DNA of 5,223 nt. Origin: Candidatus Krumholzibacteriia bacterium. GTDB taxonomy: Bacteria > Krumholzibacteriota > Krumholzibacteria > WVZY01 > JAKEHA01. A program made the translations under genes and the position numbers. The stretch's first letter is position 1, and each line of letters opens with the position of its first letter. Below the pieces are notes generated by a model. It worked only from the letters and a program-made list of their open reading frames with translations. It was not told the DNA's origin and made no database searches. Of this stretch, positions 1 through 5,223 are shown in pieces. The stretch spans positions 1-5,223 of the forward strand of contig JAOTVO010000199.1 of the NCBI GenBank assembly GCA_029863355.1, given 5' to 3'.

Positions 1-142
1 CCTTGATCTCGGCGGGATAGCTGCGGAACGTGAACACGTCGAGGCCCGAGTTGGCCGCGCTGCGCGTGAGGATCTCCCCCACGCTCACGACGCCTTCGCC
101 GCCTTCGCCTGCGACGCGGACCGTCACGTCACTCCTGGGCAT
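1..142 (-). CDS. 2-oxoacid:acceptor (ferredoxin) oxidoreductase alpha subunit, N-terminal fragment
   Basis: Only the first 47 codons are present; the gene runs off the left edge. The reverse strand reads MPRSDVTVRVAGEGGEGVV, then a short helix region and FTFRSYPAEIKG. This is the start of the gamma-type (POR/KOR) domain, recognised by the glycine-rich GxGGxG loop (residues 12-17, GEGGEG) and the downstream Y-P-A-E-I-K/R-G motif. In two-subunit KorA-type enzymes this domain is fused ahead of the thiamine-binding alpha domain. The family oxidatively decarboxylates 2-oxoacids (2-oxoglutarate, pyruvate or branched-chain) to acyl-CoA in the cytoplasm with ferredoxin as acceptor, together with a beta subunit usually encoded just downstream, which here would lie outside the window. 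The ATG at 142 is chosen because AAGGAG lies 5 nt upstream. The residue before the last loop glycine is Glu, where many relatives have Gln. Family is fairly certain; substrate cannot be judged from 47 residues, so no symbol is given. Confidence 0.85.
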   Translation of the reverse strand, partial: MPRSDVTVRVAGEGGEGVVSVGEILTRSAANSGLDVFTFRSYPAEIK

Positions 143-147
143 TCCGA

Positions 148-153
148 CTCCTT
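148..153 (-). promoter_or_regulatory. Ribosome binding site of the oxidoreductase gene
   Basis: The reverse strand reads AAGGAG followed by TCGGA and then ATG, a near-consensus Shine-Dalgarno at 5-nt spacing. It fixes the start codon at 142. Confidence 0.8.
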
Positions 154-187
154 GGGTGCGGGATTAGCTTGCGGCAGGCTTGTCCTT

Positions 188-219
188 GCGGCCTCCGCGG
201 GGGGTCCGCTGGAGGCCGC
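188..219 (-). promoter_or_regulatory. Strong hairpin in the probable oxidoreductase leader
   Basis: Arms GCGGCCTCC (188-196) and GGAGGCCGC (211-219) are perfect reverse complements. An inner stem GCGG (197-200) with CCGC (206-209) stacks directly on them. The result is 13 base pairs, a 5-nt loop and one bulged base (210). The hairpin ends 45 nt before the oxidoreductase start codon on its coding strand, so it would sit in that gene's 5' leader. No T-tract follows on either strand, which argues against a simple intrinsic terminator. A structural, mRNA-stabilising, attenuating or protein-binding role is inference. Confidence 0.5.
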
Positions 220-233
220 CTGCGCCCTTCCTC

Positions 234-261
234 AATATAAGCCCTCGGCGCGAAAAAGAAA
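234..261 (-). promoter_or_regulatory. Possible sigma70-type promoter for the oxidoreductase gene
   Basis: On the reverse strand TATATT (plus positions 239-234) resembles a -10 box. A weak -35-like TTTCTT (261-256) lies 16 bp upstream. Transcription would start near 227, leaving a leader of about 85 nt containing the 188-219 hairpin. The support is that this is the most AT-rich patch of the region and its distance fits. The -35 match is poor, so this is tentative. Confidence 0.25.
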
Positions 262-316
262 TCAGTCTGATATTCTATTGCGAATCGCGCCCGAATGGAA
301 CCCGGAAAATGCGTGT

Positions 317-336
317 GGGCGCGGACCTTCGCGCCC
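317..336. other. Perfect 7-bp GC hairpin in the intergenic region
   Basis: GGGCGCG (317-323) and CGCGCCC (330-336) are exact reverse complements around a 6-nt loop. On the minus strand four T residues (complement of 306-309) lie 7 nt beyond the stem, too far for a standard intrinsic terminator. In DNA this GC-rich a 7-bp stem can occur by chance. Strand and role are unknown. Confidence 0.3.
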
Positions 337-542
337 CGGCCGGCCCCTTGTCGGCGGACGCTGGGGGGGTTCTTTCCAAGTCAATGCCTTTGAGCGGATT
401 ACCGGTCCAGTGGCCCGGGGTTCGCGACTTCGGTACTCGGCCGCCCCTTCCAATTGCGGACCTGTGATTCCGCAGCCACGGTCACACTCCGCCGGCCGCG
501 ACGTAATCCCCACGACCCCACTGCACAGCAACCCATCCACCC

Positions 543-547
543 GGAGG
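543..547 (+). promoter_or_regulatory. Ribosome binding site of the spondin-like lipoprotein gene
   Basis: GGAGG lies 6 nt before the GTG at 554. This strong Shine-Dalgarno decides the start codon. The open frame continues far upstream, but only this start places a signal peptide at the N-terminus. Confidence 0.85.
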
Positions 548-553
548 TACGTC

Positions 554-1918
554 GTGAGACGTCTATTGCTGCTTTCCCTGGCGGGCGCCGCCGCCCTGGT
601 GCTCGCCTGTTCCGACGATCGACCGTCGGCTCCCGACACCGATTCCGACGAAGTGATACTCTCGAAGTTCGAGGCCGACGACTCCGCCGGACCCAGCCCG
701 GTCGCCACCGACTGGAGCGCGGGCGTCGGGCCGACGGTGCGGACCTACGAGATCGTGATCGAGAACCTCGCGCCGGCCACCGGCCCCGGCGCGAGCCAGC
801 CTTTCTCGCCGCCGGTCATCGCCACGCACCGCGGGGGCATGCATCTCTTCCGCGCGGGCAGGTTCGCGTCGGGCGAGCTGGCTCAGGTCGCCGAGGATGC
901 GGTGAACGGGCCCCTGGTCGGGCGGCTGCAGAACGCCAACGGCGTCTTCGCCGTGGTCGAGGGCGGCGGCGTGATCCTGCCCGGCGACGAGGCGCGCTTC
1001 GAGATCCAGACCGCGCACGGAAAACGCCTGCTCTCGCTCGTCTTCATGCTCGTCAACACCAACGACGCCTTCGGCGGCGCCGACGCCATTCCGCTCCCCG
1101 CGCACGGCGAGCGCGTGGTCTACCTGCACGCGTACGACGCGGGGAGCGAGCAGAACACCGAGCGCACCACCGACATCCCCGGCCCCTGCTGCGGCAACCC
1201 GCTGGTGCGCGTGCCCACGCACGAGCGCATCCGCCGGCACGGGGGCATCCTCGGCGTGGGTGACCTCGACCCCGCCACTTACGGCTGGGACGAACCGGTC
1301 GCGCGCCTCACTGTGCGCCGCATCCGCCCGACCTACGAGGTGACGATCGAGAACATAACACCCGCCACCGTGCCGGGCGGGAGCCAGCCCTTCTCTCCCC
1401 CCATCCTCGCCACGCACTGGGGCGGGGTGCGCATGTACCGCGTCGGTCACTTCGCCTCCGACGCGCTGGTGCGCATCGCCGAAGACGGCGACGCCAGCGT
1501 CATGGCGGCGATGCTCGGCGCGTCGCACAAGGTCGTTGGCGTGACGACGGGCAGCGGGCCGATTCTCCCCGGCGCGTCGGCCACCTTCGAAGTCGAAGGA
1601 CCGTATGCGTTCGGGCGGCTGGCGGCGGCATTCATGCTCGTCAACACCAACGACGCCTTCAGCGGCGTGAGCCGGCTGCGGCTGCCCCACGGCGGGAGCG
1701 CCGAATACTTGCTCGGCACCTACGACGCCGGTTCCGAGGAAAACACCGAGAGCGCAGCGCACATCCCCGGGCCTTGCTGCGGAAACCCGGGCGTGCGCGT
1801 GCCCACGCACGAGCCCATCGCCATGCACGGCGGCATCGTCGGCAGCGGCGATCTCGACCCCGCCGACTACGGCTGGACCGATCCGGCGGCGCGTCTGACC
1901 ATCACGCGCGTCAAGTAG
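554..1918 (+). CDS. Lipoprotein with two tandem spondin_N-like domains
   Basis: The 454-aa product starts at GTG 554, set by GGAGG upstream. Residues 1-19 form a lipoprotein signal peptide: VRR, a hydrophobic core, then lipobox VLAC with Cys19 as the predicted lipidation site. Ser at +2 favours sorting to the outer membrane by the Escherichia coli rule. Residues 20-64 are an acidic, Asp/Ser/Pro-rich linker. Two copies of one domain follow, about 65-256 and 261-452, in register with a 196-residue offset. Each has a YEhxIEN strand, QPFSPP, LVNTNDAF (NTNDAF at 168-173 and 364-369), YDAGSExNTE, IPGPCCGNP (Cys212-213 and Cys408-409), VPTHE, HGGI.G.GDLDPA.YGW, and a final RLT strand. These match bacterial members of the spondin_N family, known in animals from extracellular matrix proteins; their bacterial role is essentially unknown. 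An envelope or surface role, perhaps adhesion or metal binding, is inference. Downstream, 52 bp separate it from the LKR gene. Confidence 0.85.
   Translation: MRRLLLLSLAGAAALVLACSDDRPSAPDTDSDEVILSKFEADDSAGPSPVATDWSAGVGPTVRTYEIVIENLAPATGPGASQPFSPPVIATHRGGMHLFRAGRFASGELAQVAEDAVNGPLVGRLQNANGVFAVVEGGGVILPGDEARFEIQTAHGKRLLSLVFMLVNTNDAFGGADAIPLPAHGERVVYLHAYDAGSEQNTERTTDIPGPCCGNPLVRVPTHERIRRHGGILGVGDLDPATYGWDEPVARLTVRRIRPTYEVTIENITPATVPGGSQPFSPPILATHWGGVRMYRVGHFASDALVRIAEDGDASVMAAMLGASHKVVGVTTGSGPILPGASATFEVEGPYAFGRLAAAFMLVNTNDAFSGVSRLRLPHGGSAEYLLGTYDAGSEENTESAAHIPGPCCGNPGVRVPTHEPIAMHGGIVGSGDLDPADYGWTDPAARLTITRVK
746..1321 (+). repeat. Spondin_N-like domain, copy 1 of an internal duplication
   Basis: Encodes residues 65-256 of the lipoprotein. 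It aligns without visible gaps to copy 2 at an offset of 588 bp (196 codons). The segment 1043-1072, encoding FMLVNTNDAF, is identical at all 30 bases to 1631-1660. Other conserved blocks are QPFSPP, YDAGSExNTE and IPGPCCGNP. Confidence 0.85.
1334..1909 (+). repeat. Spondin_N-like domain, copy 2 of an internal duplication
   Basis: Encodes residues 261-452 of the lipoprotein, followed only by Val, Lys and the stop. Conserved blocks match copy 1, while intervening loops have diverged (for example AEDGDASVMAAML against AEDAVNGPLVGRL). This suggests an older duplication under selection rather than a recent one. Confidence 0.85.
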
Positions 1919-1955
1919 TTGGGGGGGATTCAGAGCCGCGCGTAGACCGCGCGTG

Positions 1956-1964
1956 TGCTACGCT
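1956..1964 (+). promoter_or_regulatory. Extended -10-like element implying a leaderless LKR transcript
   Basis: TG, one base, then TACGCT (1959-1964) fits an extended -10 (TGnTAnnnT). It ends 6 nt before the ATG at 1971. With normal geometry transcription would start at or next to that A, giving a leaderless mRNA. This agrees with the absence of any Shine-Dalgarno-like sequence upstream, whereas the oxidoreductase and lipoprotein genes both have strong ones. No convincing -35 box is seen, which extended -10 promoters can do without. Confidence 0.45.
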
Positions 1965-1970
1965 CGCCGC

Positions 1971-3305
1971 ATGGAGAAGTGGTGTATCGGCGTGCGCCGC
2001 GAGGACAAGGATCCGTTCGAGCGGCGCACGCCCCTCATTCCCGCACACGTGCGGCGCCTCGTCGACCAGGGCGTGCGCGTGATCGTGCAGCCCTCGGCGA
2101 TTCGCGTCCACACCGACGACGAATACACCGACGCCGGGGCCGAGGTGAGCGAGAGCCTCGATCCGTGCCGCTTCGTCGTCGCGGTCAAGGAGGTTCCCCT
2201 CGCGCTGCTCGGGTCGGGCAAGACGTACCTGTTCTTCTCCCACACCCTCAAGGGGCAGCGGCACAACATGCCGCTGCTCCAACGCATGCTCGACCTCGGT
2301 TGCTCGCTTCTCGACTATGAGCTCATCAAGGACACTCAGGGTCGCCGCCTGGTGGCGTTCGGCCGCTACGCGGGCCTGGCCGGGATGATCGAAACCCTGC
2401 GCGCGTTCGGCCGGCGCTGCGAGGCCGAGGGGCTGCGTACGCCGTTCGCGAGCCTCGAGCCGGCGTGGCGCTACGGCGGCCTGCGCGAGGCGCGCGACGC
2501 CGTGGCACGGATCGGCCGCGAGATTGCCGAGCACGGTCTGCCCGAGCCGATCACGCCGCTGGTGTGCGGAATCGTGGGCTACGGCAACGTCTCCGGCGGG
2601 GCGCAGGAGATCTGCGACCTGCTGCCGATCCGCGCCGTCGACCCGCGCGAGCTCGCGCAAATCGACCCGCGCGACCGCGACGCGCGGCACGCGGTCTTCA
2701 AGGTCGTTTTCGCGGAGAAACACTGCTTCGAACGCACCGACGGGGGCGCGTTCGACCTGGCGGATTACTTCGAGCACCCGGAGCGCTATCGCAGCGTGTT
2801 TTCGCCGCAGGTCCGCAACCTGACGCTGCTCGTCAACACCATCTACTGGGATCCCCGTTACCCCGTGCTGCTCACGCGCGATGAGATCCGGCAGCTGTGG
2901 GCCGAAGCGGCCGAGCCCAAGCTCAGGGTGATCGGCGACATCACCTGCGACGTCGACGGCTCCATCCAGTCCACCGTGCGCGCGACCGCGCCCGACGACC
3001 CCACTTATCTCTACCTCGCCGGCGAAGGCCGCGCCGTCGATGCCCTCACCGGCCCGGGCCCGCTCGTCATGGCCGTGGACAACCTGCCCTGCGAGTTTCC
3101 ACTCGACGCCTCGGCCGACTTCAGCCGCGCCTCGCTCCCCTTCATCGAGCAGATCGCCCGCGCGCACACCGCGGACGGACTCGACCTGACCGCCCTCGCG
3201 CCCCCTATCAGTGGGGCCGTAATCGCCCACCGCGGCGAGCTGACGCCGGCCTTCCAGTACCTGAAAACCCACCTCGACGCAGCGGACGCAGCCGGCGGGA
3301 TGTAG
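1971..3305 (+). CDS. Stand-alone lysine-2-oxoglutarate reductase (LKR) domain protein
   Basis: The 444-aa product resembles the LKR half of eukaryotic bifunctional LKR/SDH (AASS) over its whole length. That domain makes saccharopine from lysine, 2-oxoglutarate and NADPH in the cytoplasm. Visible family blocks are IGVRREDKDPFERRTPL (residues 6-22), VAVKEVP (70-76), YLFFSHTLKGQ (86-96), LLDYEL (113-118), LVAFGRYAGLAGM (127-139), a Rossmann loop VGYGNVSGGA (202-211), IGDITCDVDGSI (321-332) and DNLPCEFP. By memory alignment Lys73-Glu74, His91 and Glu117 correspond to yeast Lys1 Lys77-Glu78, His96 and Glu122, the catalytic set. An AlaDh/PNT-type N-terminal domain is followed by the NAD(P)-binding domain. 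The saccharopine dehydrogenase half is absent and not encoded in this window. ATG 1971 is preferred over the in-frame GTG at 1953 because relatives have only a few residues before the I-G-x-R-R-E motif. No Shine-Dalgarno precedes it. Substrate identity is inferred. Confidence 0.88.
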   Translation: MEKWCIGVRREDKDPFERRTPLIPAHVRRLVDQGVRVIVQPSAIRVHTDDEYTDAGAEVSESLDPCRFVVAVKEVPLALLGSGKTYLFFSHTLKGQRHNMPLLQRMLDLGCSLLDYELIKDTQGRRLVAFGRYAGLAGMIETLRAFGRRCEAEGLRTPFASLEPAWRYGGLREARDAVARIGREIAEHGLPEPITPLVCGIVGYGNVSGGAQEICDLLPIRAVDPRELAQIDPRDRDARHAVFKVVFAEKHCFERTDGGAFDLADYFEHPERYRSVFSPQVRNLTLLVNTIYWDPRYPVLLTRDEIRQLWAEAAEPKLRVIGDITCDVDGSIQSTVRATAPDDPTYLYLAGEGRAVDALTGPGPLVMAVDNLPCEFPLDASADFSRASLPFIEQIARAHTADGLDLTALAPPISGAVIAHRGELTPAFQYLKTHLDAADAAGGM

Positions 3306-3310
3306 CGTGA

Positions 3311-3333
3311 GGGGGTGCCGAGACGCACACCTC
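3311..3333. terminator. Imperfect hairpin in the convergent gap, possible bidirectional terminator
   Basis: The LKR and beta-helix genes converge with only 35 bp between them. GTGC (3315-3318) pairs with GCAC (3325-3328) around a 6-nt loop. After one bulged A, GGGG (3311-3314) pairs with CCTC (3330-3333) including one G-U wobble. No T-tract follows on either strand, so the terminator call rests mainly on position. Confidence 0.3.
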
Positions 3334-3340
3334 CCTGCAT

Positions 3341-5223
3341 CTAGCGCAGAAGGACCATCTTTCTGGTGAGGACGTCGCTCGACGTTAGCAGGCGACAGAA
3401 GTAAATCCCGGAAGCGACGCGGCGCCCACGGGCATCAAATCCGTCCCATTCGACTTCCCTGCTCTCGGGATCGAAGTCGCCGCGAACCAGCTCGCGGACC
3501 ATGTGCCCCTGCACGTCGTAGACGGCAAGAACAACGTGCGTTCGGTGGTGAACGTCGAAACGAATACGTGTCGAGGGATTGAAGGGATTCGGCACGTTCT
3601 GGTGGAGCGCCGTTCGGGTTGGGCGCGTGTGCGATACGGAGGTCCTCTCGCTCTCGTTCCCCGCCCGGTCAACCGCGGAGACCTTGTACACGAACCGGAC
3701 ACCCCGCGTCGACAAATCGGTCCATCGGGTTTCCTTGGTCGTGGCGACCAGGCTGTCCTCGACAGCGTCGACGGAACGATAGACGTTGAAATGACTGAAG
3801 TCAGGATCCGCGCACGGCCTCCACGAGAGCACAGGTCCTCGCGACGTGTCGTAGATCACCTGAAGGCCGCCGGGCGCCGCCGGCGCTATGTTGTCTACGG
3901 AGTAGCCACTGTCGGGTGCCGAATCAAAGAACGTGGCTTCACGATCGGTTACCGTTCTCACCTTGAAGACGGTCCAACAACAGCCGTCCCGATATGTCGA
4001 GTCGCATTGTGTGGAGGCAACCGCGTCGTAGCTCGCACTGCCAATTGCCGCGCTCGTCGCCACGCGTTCCCAGACGGGAGATGCTAGGCTGGCATCTCGC
4101 CCCATGCCGGCAGCCGCATCGAGGCCCCGCCGCCGGTACAAGCGATACTCGGCGATGACCACGGAGTCGTCGGGAGCATCATTAAGCGCCCTATACCATC
4201 GGACCCGAACGCTTCCTCCCTGGTCCCCCGCCACGTCCGTGACGCTCGCGATCGCCGCGGCCTCGTCCCAGCACCCCAGACCGAACGCCCCCATTGCGCC
4301 GCACCGAGCGGTGAGACAGGGCGATGAAGTTCTCAGCGTGAAGTCTCCGCTCGCCGCGTCACAGTAGAGCGGGTCGAGCGAGATGTTGCCGTTGATGCCG
4401 ATCTGGTCTGCGACGCACGAGTCTCCTCCCGCGTTTCCGTACACGTTATTGCAGGTGAACTCCAGGATCGTTCCCGGATCGCATATGACGGACGGTCCCT
4501 CGCTGTACGAAATGATCGAGTTGCGTACCGAGCACAGACCGCTGGCCCGAAGGTGGGCGGCCCCGTCCATCTCGGACCATTGGCCGTAAAACGTGCACCT
4601 CAGAATGGCGGTGTCCGCGACGTGCACGGCCGCGTTTCGAATAGAAGATCCCCGTACAAAGGCACAGCCGTCGAACACGCTGCGCTCTGCGTAGACAGCG
4701 CTCTCGATACCAAAGTTATCCAGGAATGTGCAGTCGATGACCACTGCGTCAAAGATGTTAACAGCGCCACCTCTGTAGACGACCTCGTGGTTCAAGAACG
4801 TGCATGCAATGATGGAGTCGGGCCAGCCGCTGATGCCGGCCCCTGCTATTGCGTCGTTACCATCGAACAAGCACCGGCGGATGACTACACCTCGGCCCGC
4901 GTTGATACCTCCACCGCTCGCATTCGCCGATGCATTCCCAATGAACCGGCAGTCAACAACCTCTGCTCCCGCTCCCCATATTCCCAGTCCGCCCGTACCG
5001 TTCGCCCAGTTCCACTGGAACAGGCAGTTGACAACCCTCGGTGAACCATCTCCGCAGGCAAGGGCACCTACGCCGGACGCTGCGTTAGAGATGAATGTAC
5101 AATCCCGAAACTCAGGAGAGCCCCCGTCTGCGAGAACCGCTCCTCCGATCATTCCGCCGCCATCTTGGAATTTGCCGTTCTCACGGAAGATGCAAGCAAC
5201 CTCTCGAGCATCGACATCCACCA
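3341..5223 (-). CDS. Secreted beta-helix / fibronectin-III protein with FlgD-like C-terminal sorting domain, partial
   Basis: About 627 codons are visible; the N-terminus, including any signal peptide, lies beyond the right edge. Numbering from the GTG codon at 5221: residues 1 to about 265 are right-handed parallel beta-helix repeats, rungs such as DCTFISN, NCLFQWN, DCRFIGN and RCLFDGN every 22-26 residues. Residues 280-318 form a Cys-rich cap (SLDPLYCDAASGDFTL then GAMGAFGLGCW). Two fibronectin-III-like modules follow at about 326-444 and 447-534, the second containing LSWRPCADPDFSHFNVYR. Residues 538-626 are a FlgD-Ig-like tail: LHQNVPNPFNPSTRIRF, VYDVQGHMVREL, EWDGFDARGRRVASGIYF, ending RKMVLLR. 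Such tails resemble type IX secretion sorting domains of the FCB group, so export to the cell surface or medium is likely; the mechanism in this organism is inferred. Relatives often resemble polymorphic outer-membrane or pectate-lyase-fold proteins, but no catalytic residues are recognisable. Third codon positions are much richer in A/T than in the neighbours. Confidence 0.85.
   Translation of the reverse strand, partial: VDVDAREVACIFRENGKFQDGGGMIGGAVLADGGSPEFRDCTFISNAASGVGALACGDGSPRVVNCLFQWNWANGTGGLGIWGAGAEVVDCRFIGNASANASGGGINAGRGVVIRRCLFDGNDAIAGAGISGWPDSIIACTFLNHEVVYRGGAVNIFDAVVIDCTFLDNFGIESAVYAERSVFDGCAFVRGSSIRNAAVHVADTAILRCTFYGQWSEMDGAAHLRASGLCSVRNSIISYSEGPSVICDPGTILEFTCNNVYGNAGGDSCVADQIGINGNISLDPLYCDAASGDFTLRTSSPCLTARCGAMGAFGLGCWDEAAAIASVTDVAGDQGGSVRVRWYRALNDAPDDSVVIAEYRLYRRRGLDAAAGMGRDASLASPVWERVATSAAIGSASYDAVASTQCDSTYRDGCCWTVFKVRTVTDREATFFDSAPDSGYSVDNIAPAAPGGLQVIYDTSRGPVLSWRPCADPDFSHFNVYRSVDAVEDSLVATTKETRWTDLSTRGVRFVYKVSAVDRAGNESERTSVSHTRPTRTALHQNVPNPFNPSTRIRFDVHHRTHVVLAVYDVQGHMVRELVRGDFDPESREVEWDGFDARGRRVASGIYFCRLLTSSDVLTRKMVLLR
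4595..5194 (-). repeat. Cysteine-bearing beta-helix rungs
   Basis: Nine successive rungs carry a cysteine followed two residues later by Phe, in the pattern C-[ITLRA]-F. They lie at fragment residues 10, 41, 66, 91, 117, 140, 164, 186 and 209. Spacing is 31, 25, 25, 26, 23, 24, 22 and 23 residues. Each is usually preceded by Asp, Asn, Arg or Ala and often followed by a G/D-N turn. This is the inward-facing ladder expected of a parallel beta-helix with about one turn per repeat. The next turn (NSIISYS, about 234-240) has Ser in place of Cys. Confidence 0.75.

Larger units (their letters stand above)
143..553. other. Divergent intergenic region, 411 bp
   Basis: This stretch lies between the oxidoreductase start (minus strand) and the lipoprotein start (plus strand), so it should carry the promoters of both. 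I see two perfect-arm hairpins (188-219 and 317-336), an AT-rich island around 231-280 in otherwise GC-rich DNA, and a G7 run at 363-369. Open frames cross it, including an in-frame upstream extension of the lipoprotein frame, but they show no recognisable domain and no ribosome binding site, and the lipoprotein signal peptide begins only at 554. I therefore treat it as non-coding. No tRNA, known riboswitch core or mobile-element end was recognised. Confidence 0.7.

Noticed and set aside
363..369. G7 run resembling the G7 run at 1921-1927
   Set aside because: The two homopolymer runs share little flanking sequence and do not form a repeat or a G-quadruplex with neighbouring G-tracts that I could support.
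152..553. Upstream in-frame extension of the lipoprotein frame
   Set aside because: It would bury the signal peptide and lipobox in the middle of the protein. The GTG at 554 has a strong GGAGG at good spacing, and the extension has no recognisable domain.
563..1828. Long open frame on the minus strand opposite the lipoprotein gene
   Set aside because: It is an antisense shadow of GC-rich codon use; the product is low-complexity, rich in Arg, Ala, Gly and Val, with no domain and no ribosome binding site. The plus strand has a signal peptide and duplicated domain.
1937..1953. CGCGCG-TAGAC-CGCGCG hairpin as a terminator after the lipoprotein gene
   Set aside because: The stem is only 6 bp of self-complementary CG steps with no T-tract, and it can equally be read as a direct repeat of CCGCGCGT. 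Termination before the LKR gene is not shown.
1911..3272. Open frame of about 450 codons on the minus strand opposite the LKR gene
   Set aside because: It mirrors the LKR frame, where all family motifs are found, and has no recognisable motif of its own.
3503..4087. Plus-strand open frame opposite the beta-helix gene
   Set aside because: The minus strand here encodes clear fibronectin-III and FlgD-like motifs; the plus-strand product is Arg-rich and motif-free.
1..5223. CRISPR arrays, defence genes, integrases, transposases, tRNAs
   Set aside because: I looked on both strands and saw no short spaced repeats, no DDE or tyrosine-recombinase motifs, no tRNA-like T-loop sequence and no toxin-antitoxin-like small gene pair.

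Overview
The window is GC-rich bacterial chromosomal DNA with four protein genes and no sign of phage, transposon, CRISPR, tRNA or rRNA. The rightmost gene encodes a secreted beta-helix/fibronectin-III protein ending in a FlgD-like, type IX-sorting-like tail (key motif QNVPNPFNPST). That architecture is common in uncultured FCB-superphylum and neighbouring candidate phyla (Eisenbacteria, Krumholzibacteriota, Latescibacterota, KSB1). I infer such a lineage, but the sequence alone cannot fix the phylum.

Layout: (1) 1-142, minus strand, the first 47 codons of a 2-oxoacid:ferredoxin oxidoreductase alpha subunit with its gamma-type domain at the N-terminus. (2) 143-553, a 411-bp divergent intergenic region holding a strong 13-bp hairpin in the probable leader of the oxidoreductase, an AT-rich promoter-like island, and a second perfect hairpin. 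(3) 554-1918, plus strand, a 454-aa lipoprotein made of two tandem spondin_N-like domains produced by an internal duplication with a 588-bp period. (4) 1971-3305, plus strand, a 444-aa free-standing lysine-2-oxoglutarate reductase (LKR) domain protein. It has no Shine-Dalgarno sequence but an extended -10-like element placed as in leaderless genes. (5) 3306-3340, a 35-bp convergent gap with an imperfect hairpin. (6) 3341-5223, minus strand, the C-terminal 627 or so codons of the beta-helix surface protein; its N-terminus lies beyond the right edge.

The genes do not form one obvious pathway. The oxidoreductase and the LKR protein both touch 2-oxoacid metabolism (2-oxoglutarate is a plausible shared metabolite), but they are divergently placed and separated by the lipoprotein gene, so a functional link is speculative. 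The two exported proteins are probably cell-envelope or extracellular products. The beta-helix gene is visibly less GC-rich, with far more A/T third positions than the lipoprotein and LKR genes.

I see no clear new multi-gene system. The points most worth a second look are the duplicated spondin lipoprotein, the stand-alone and probably leaderless LKR gene, the strong leader hairpin before the oxidoreductase, and the cysteine ladder in the beta-helix.
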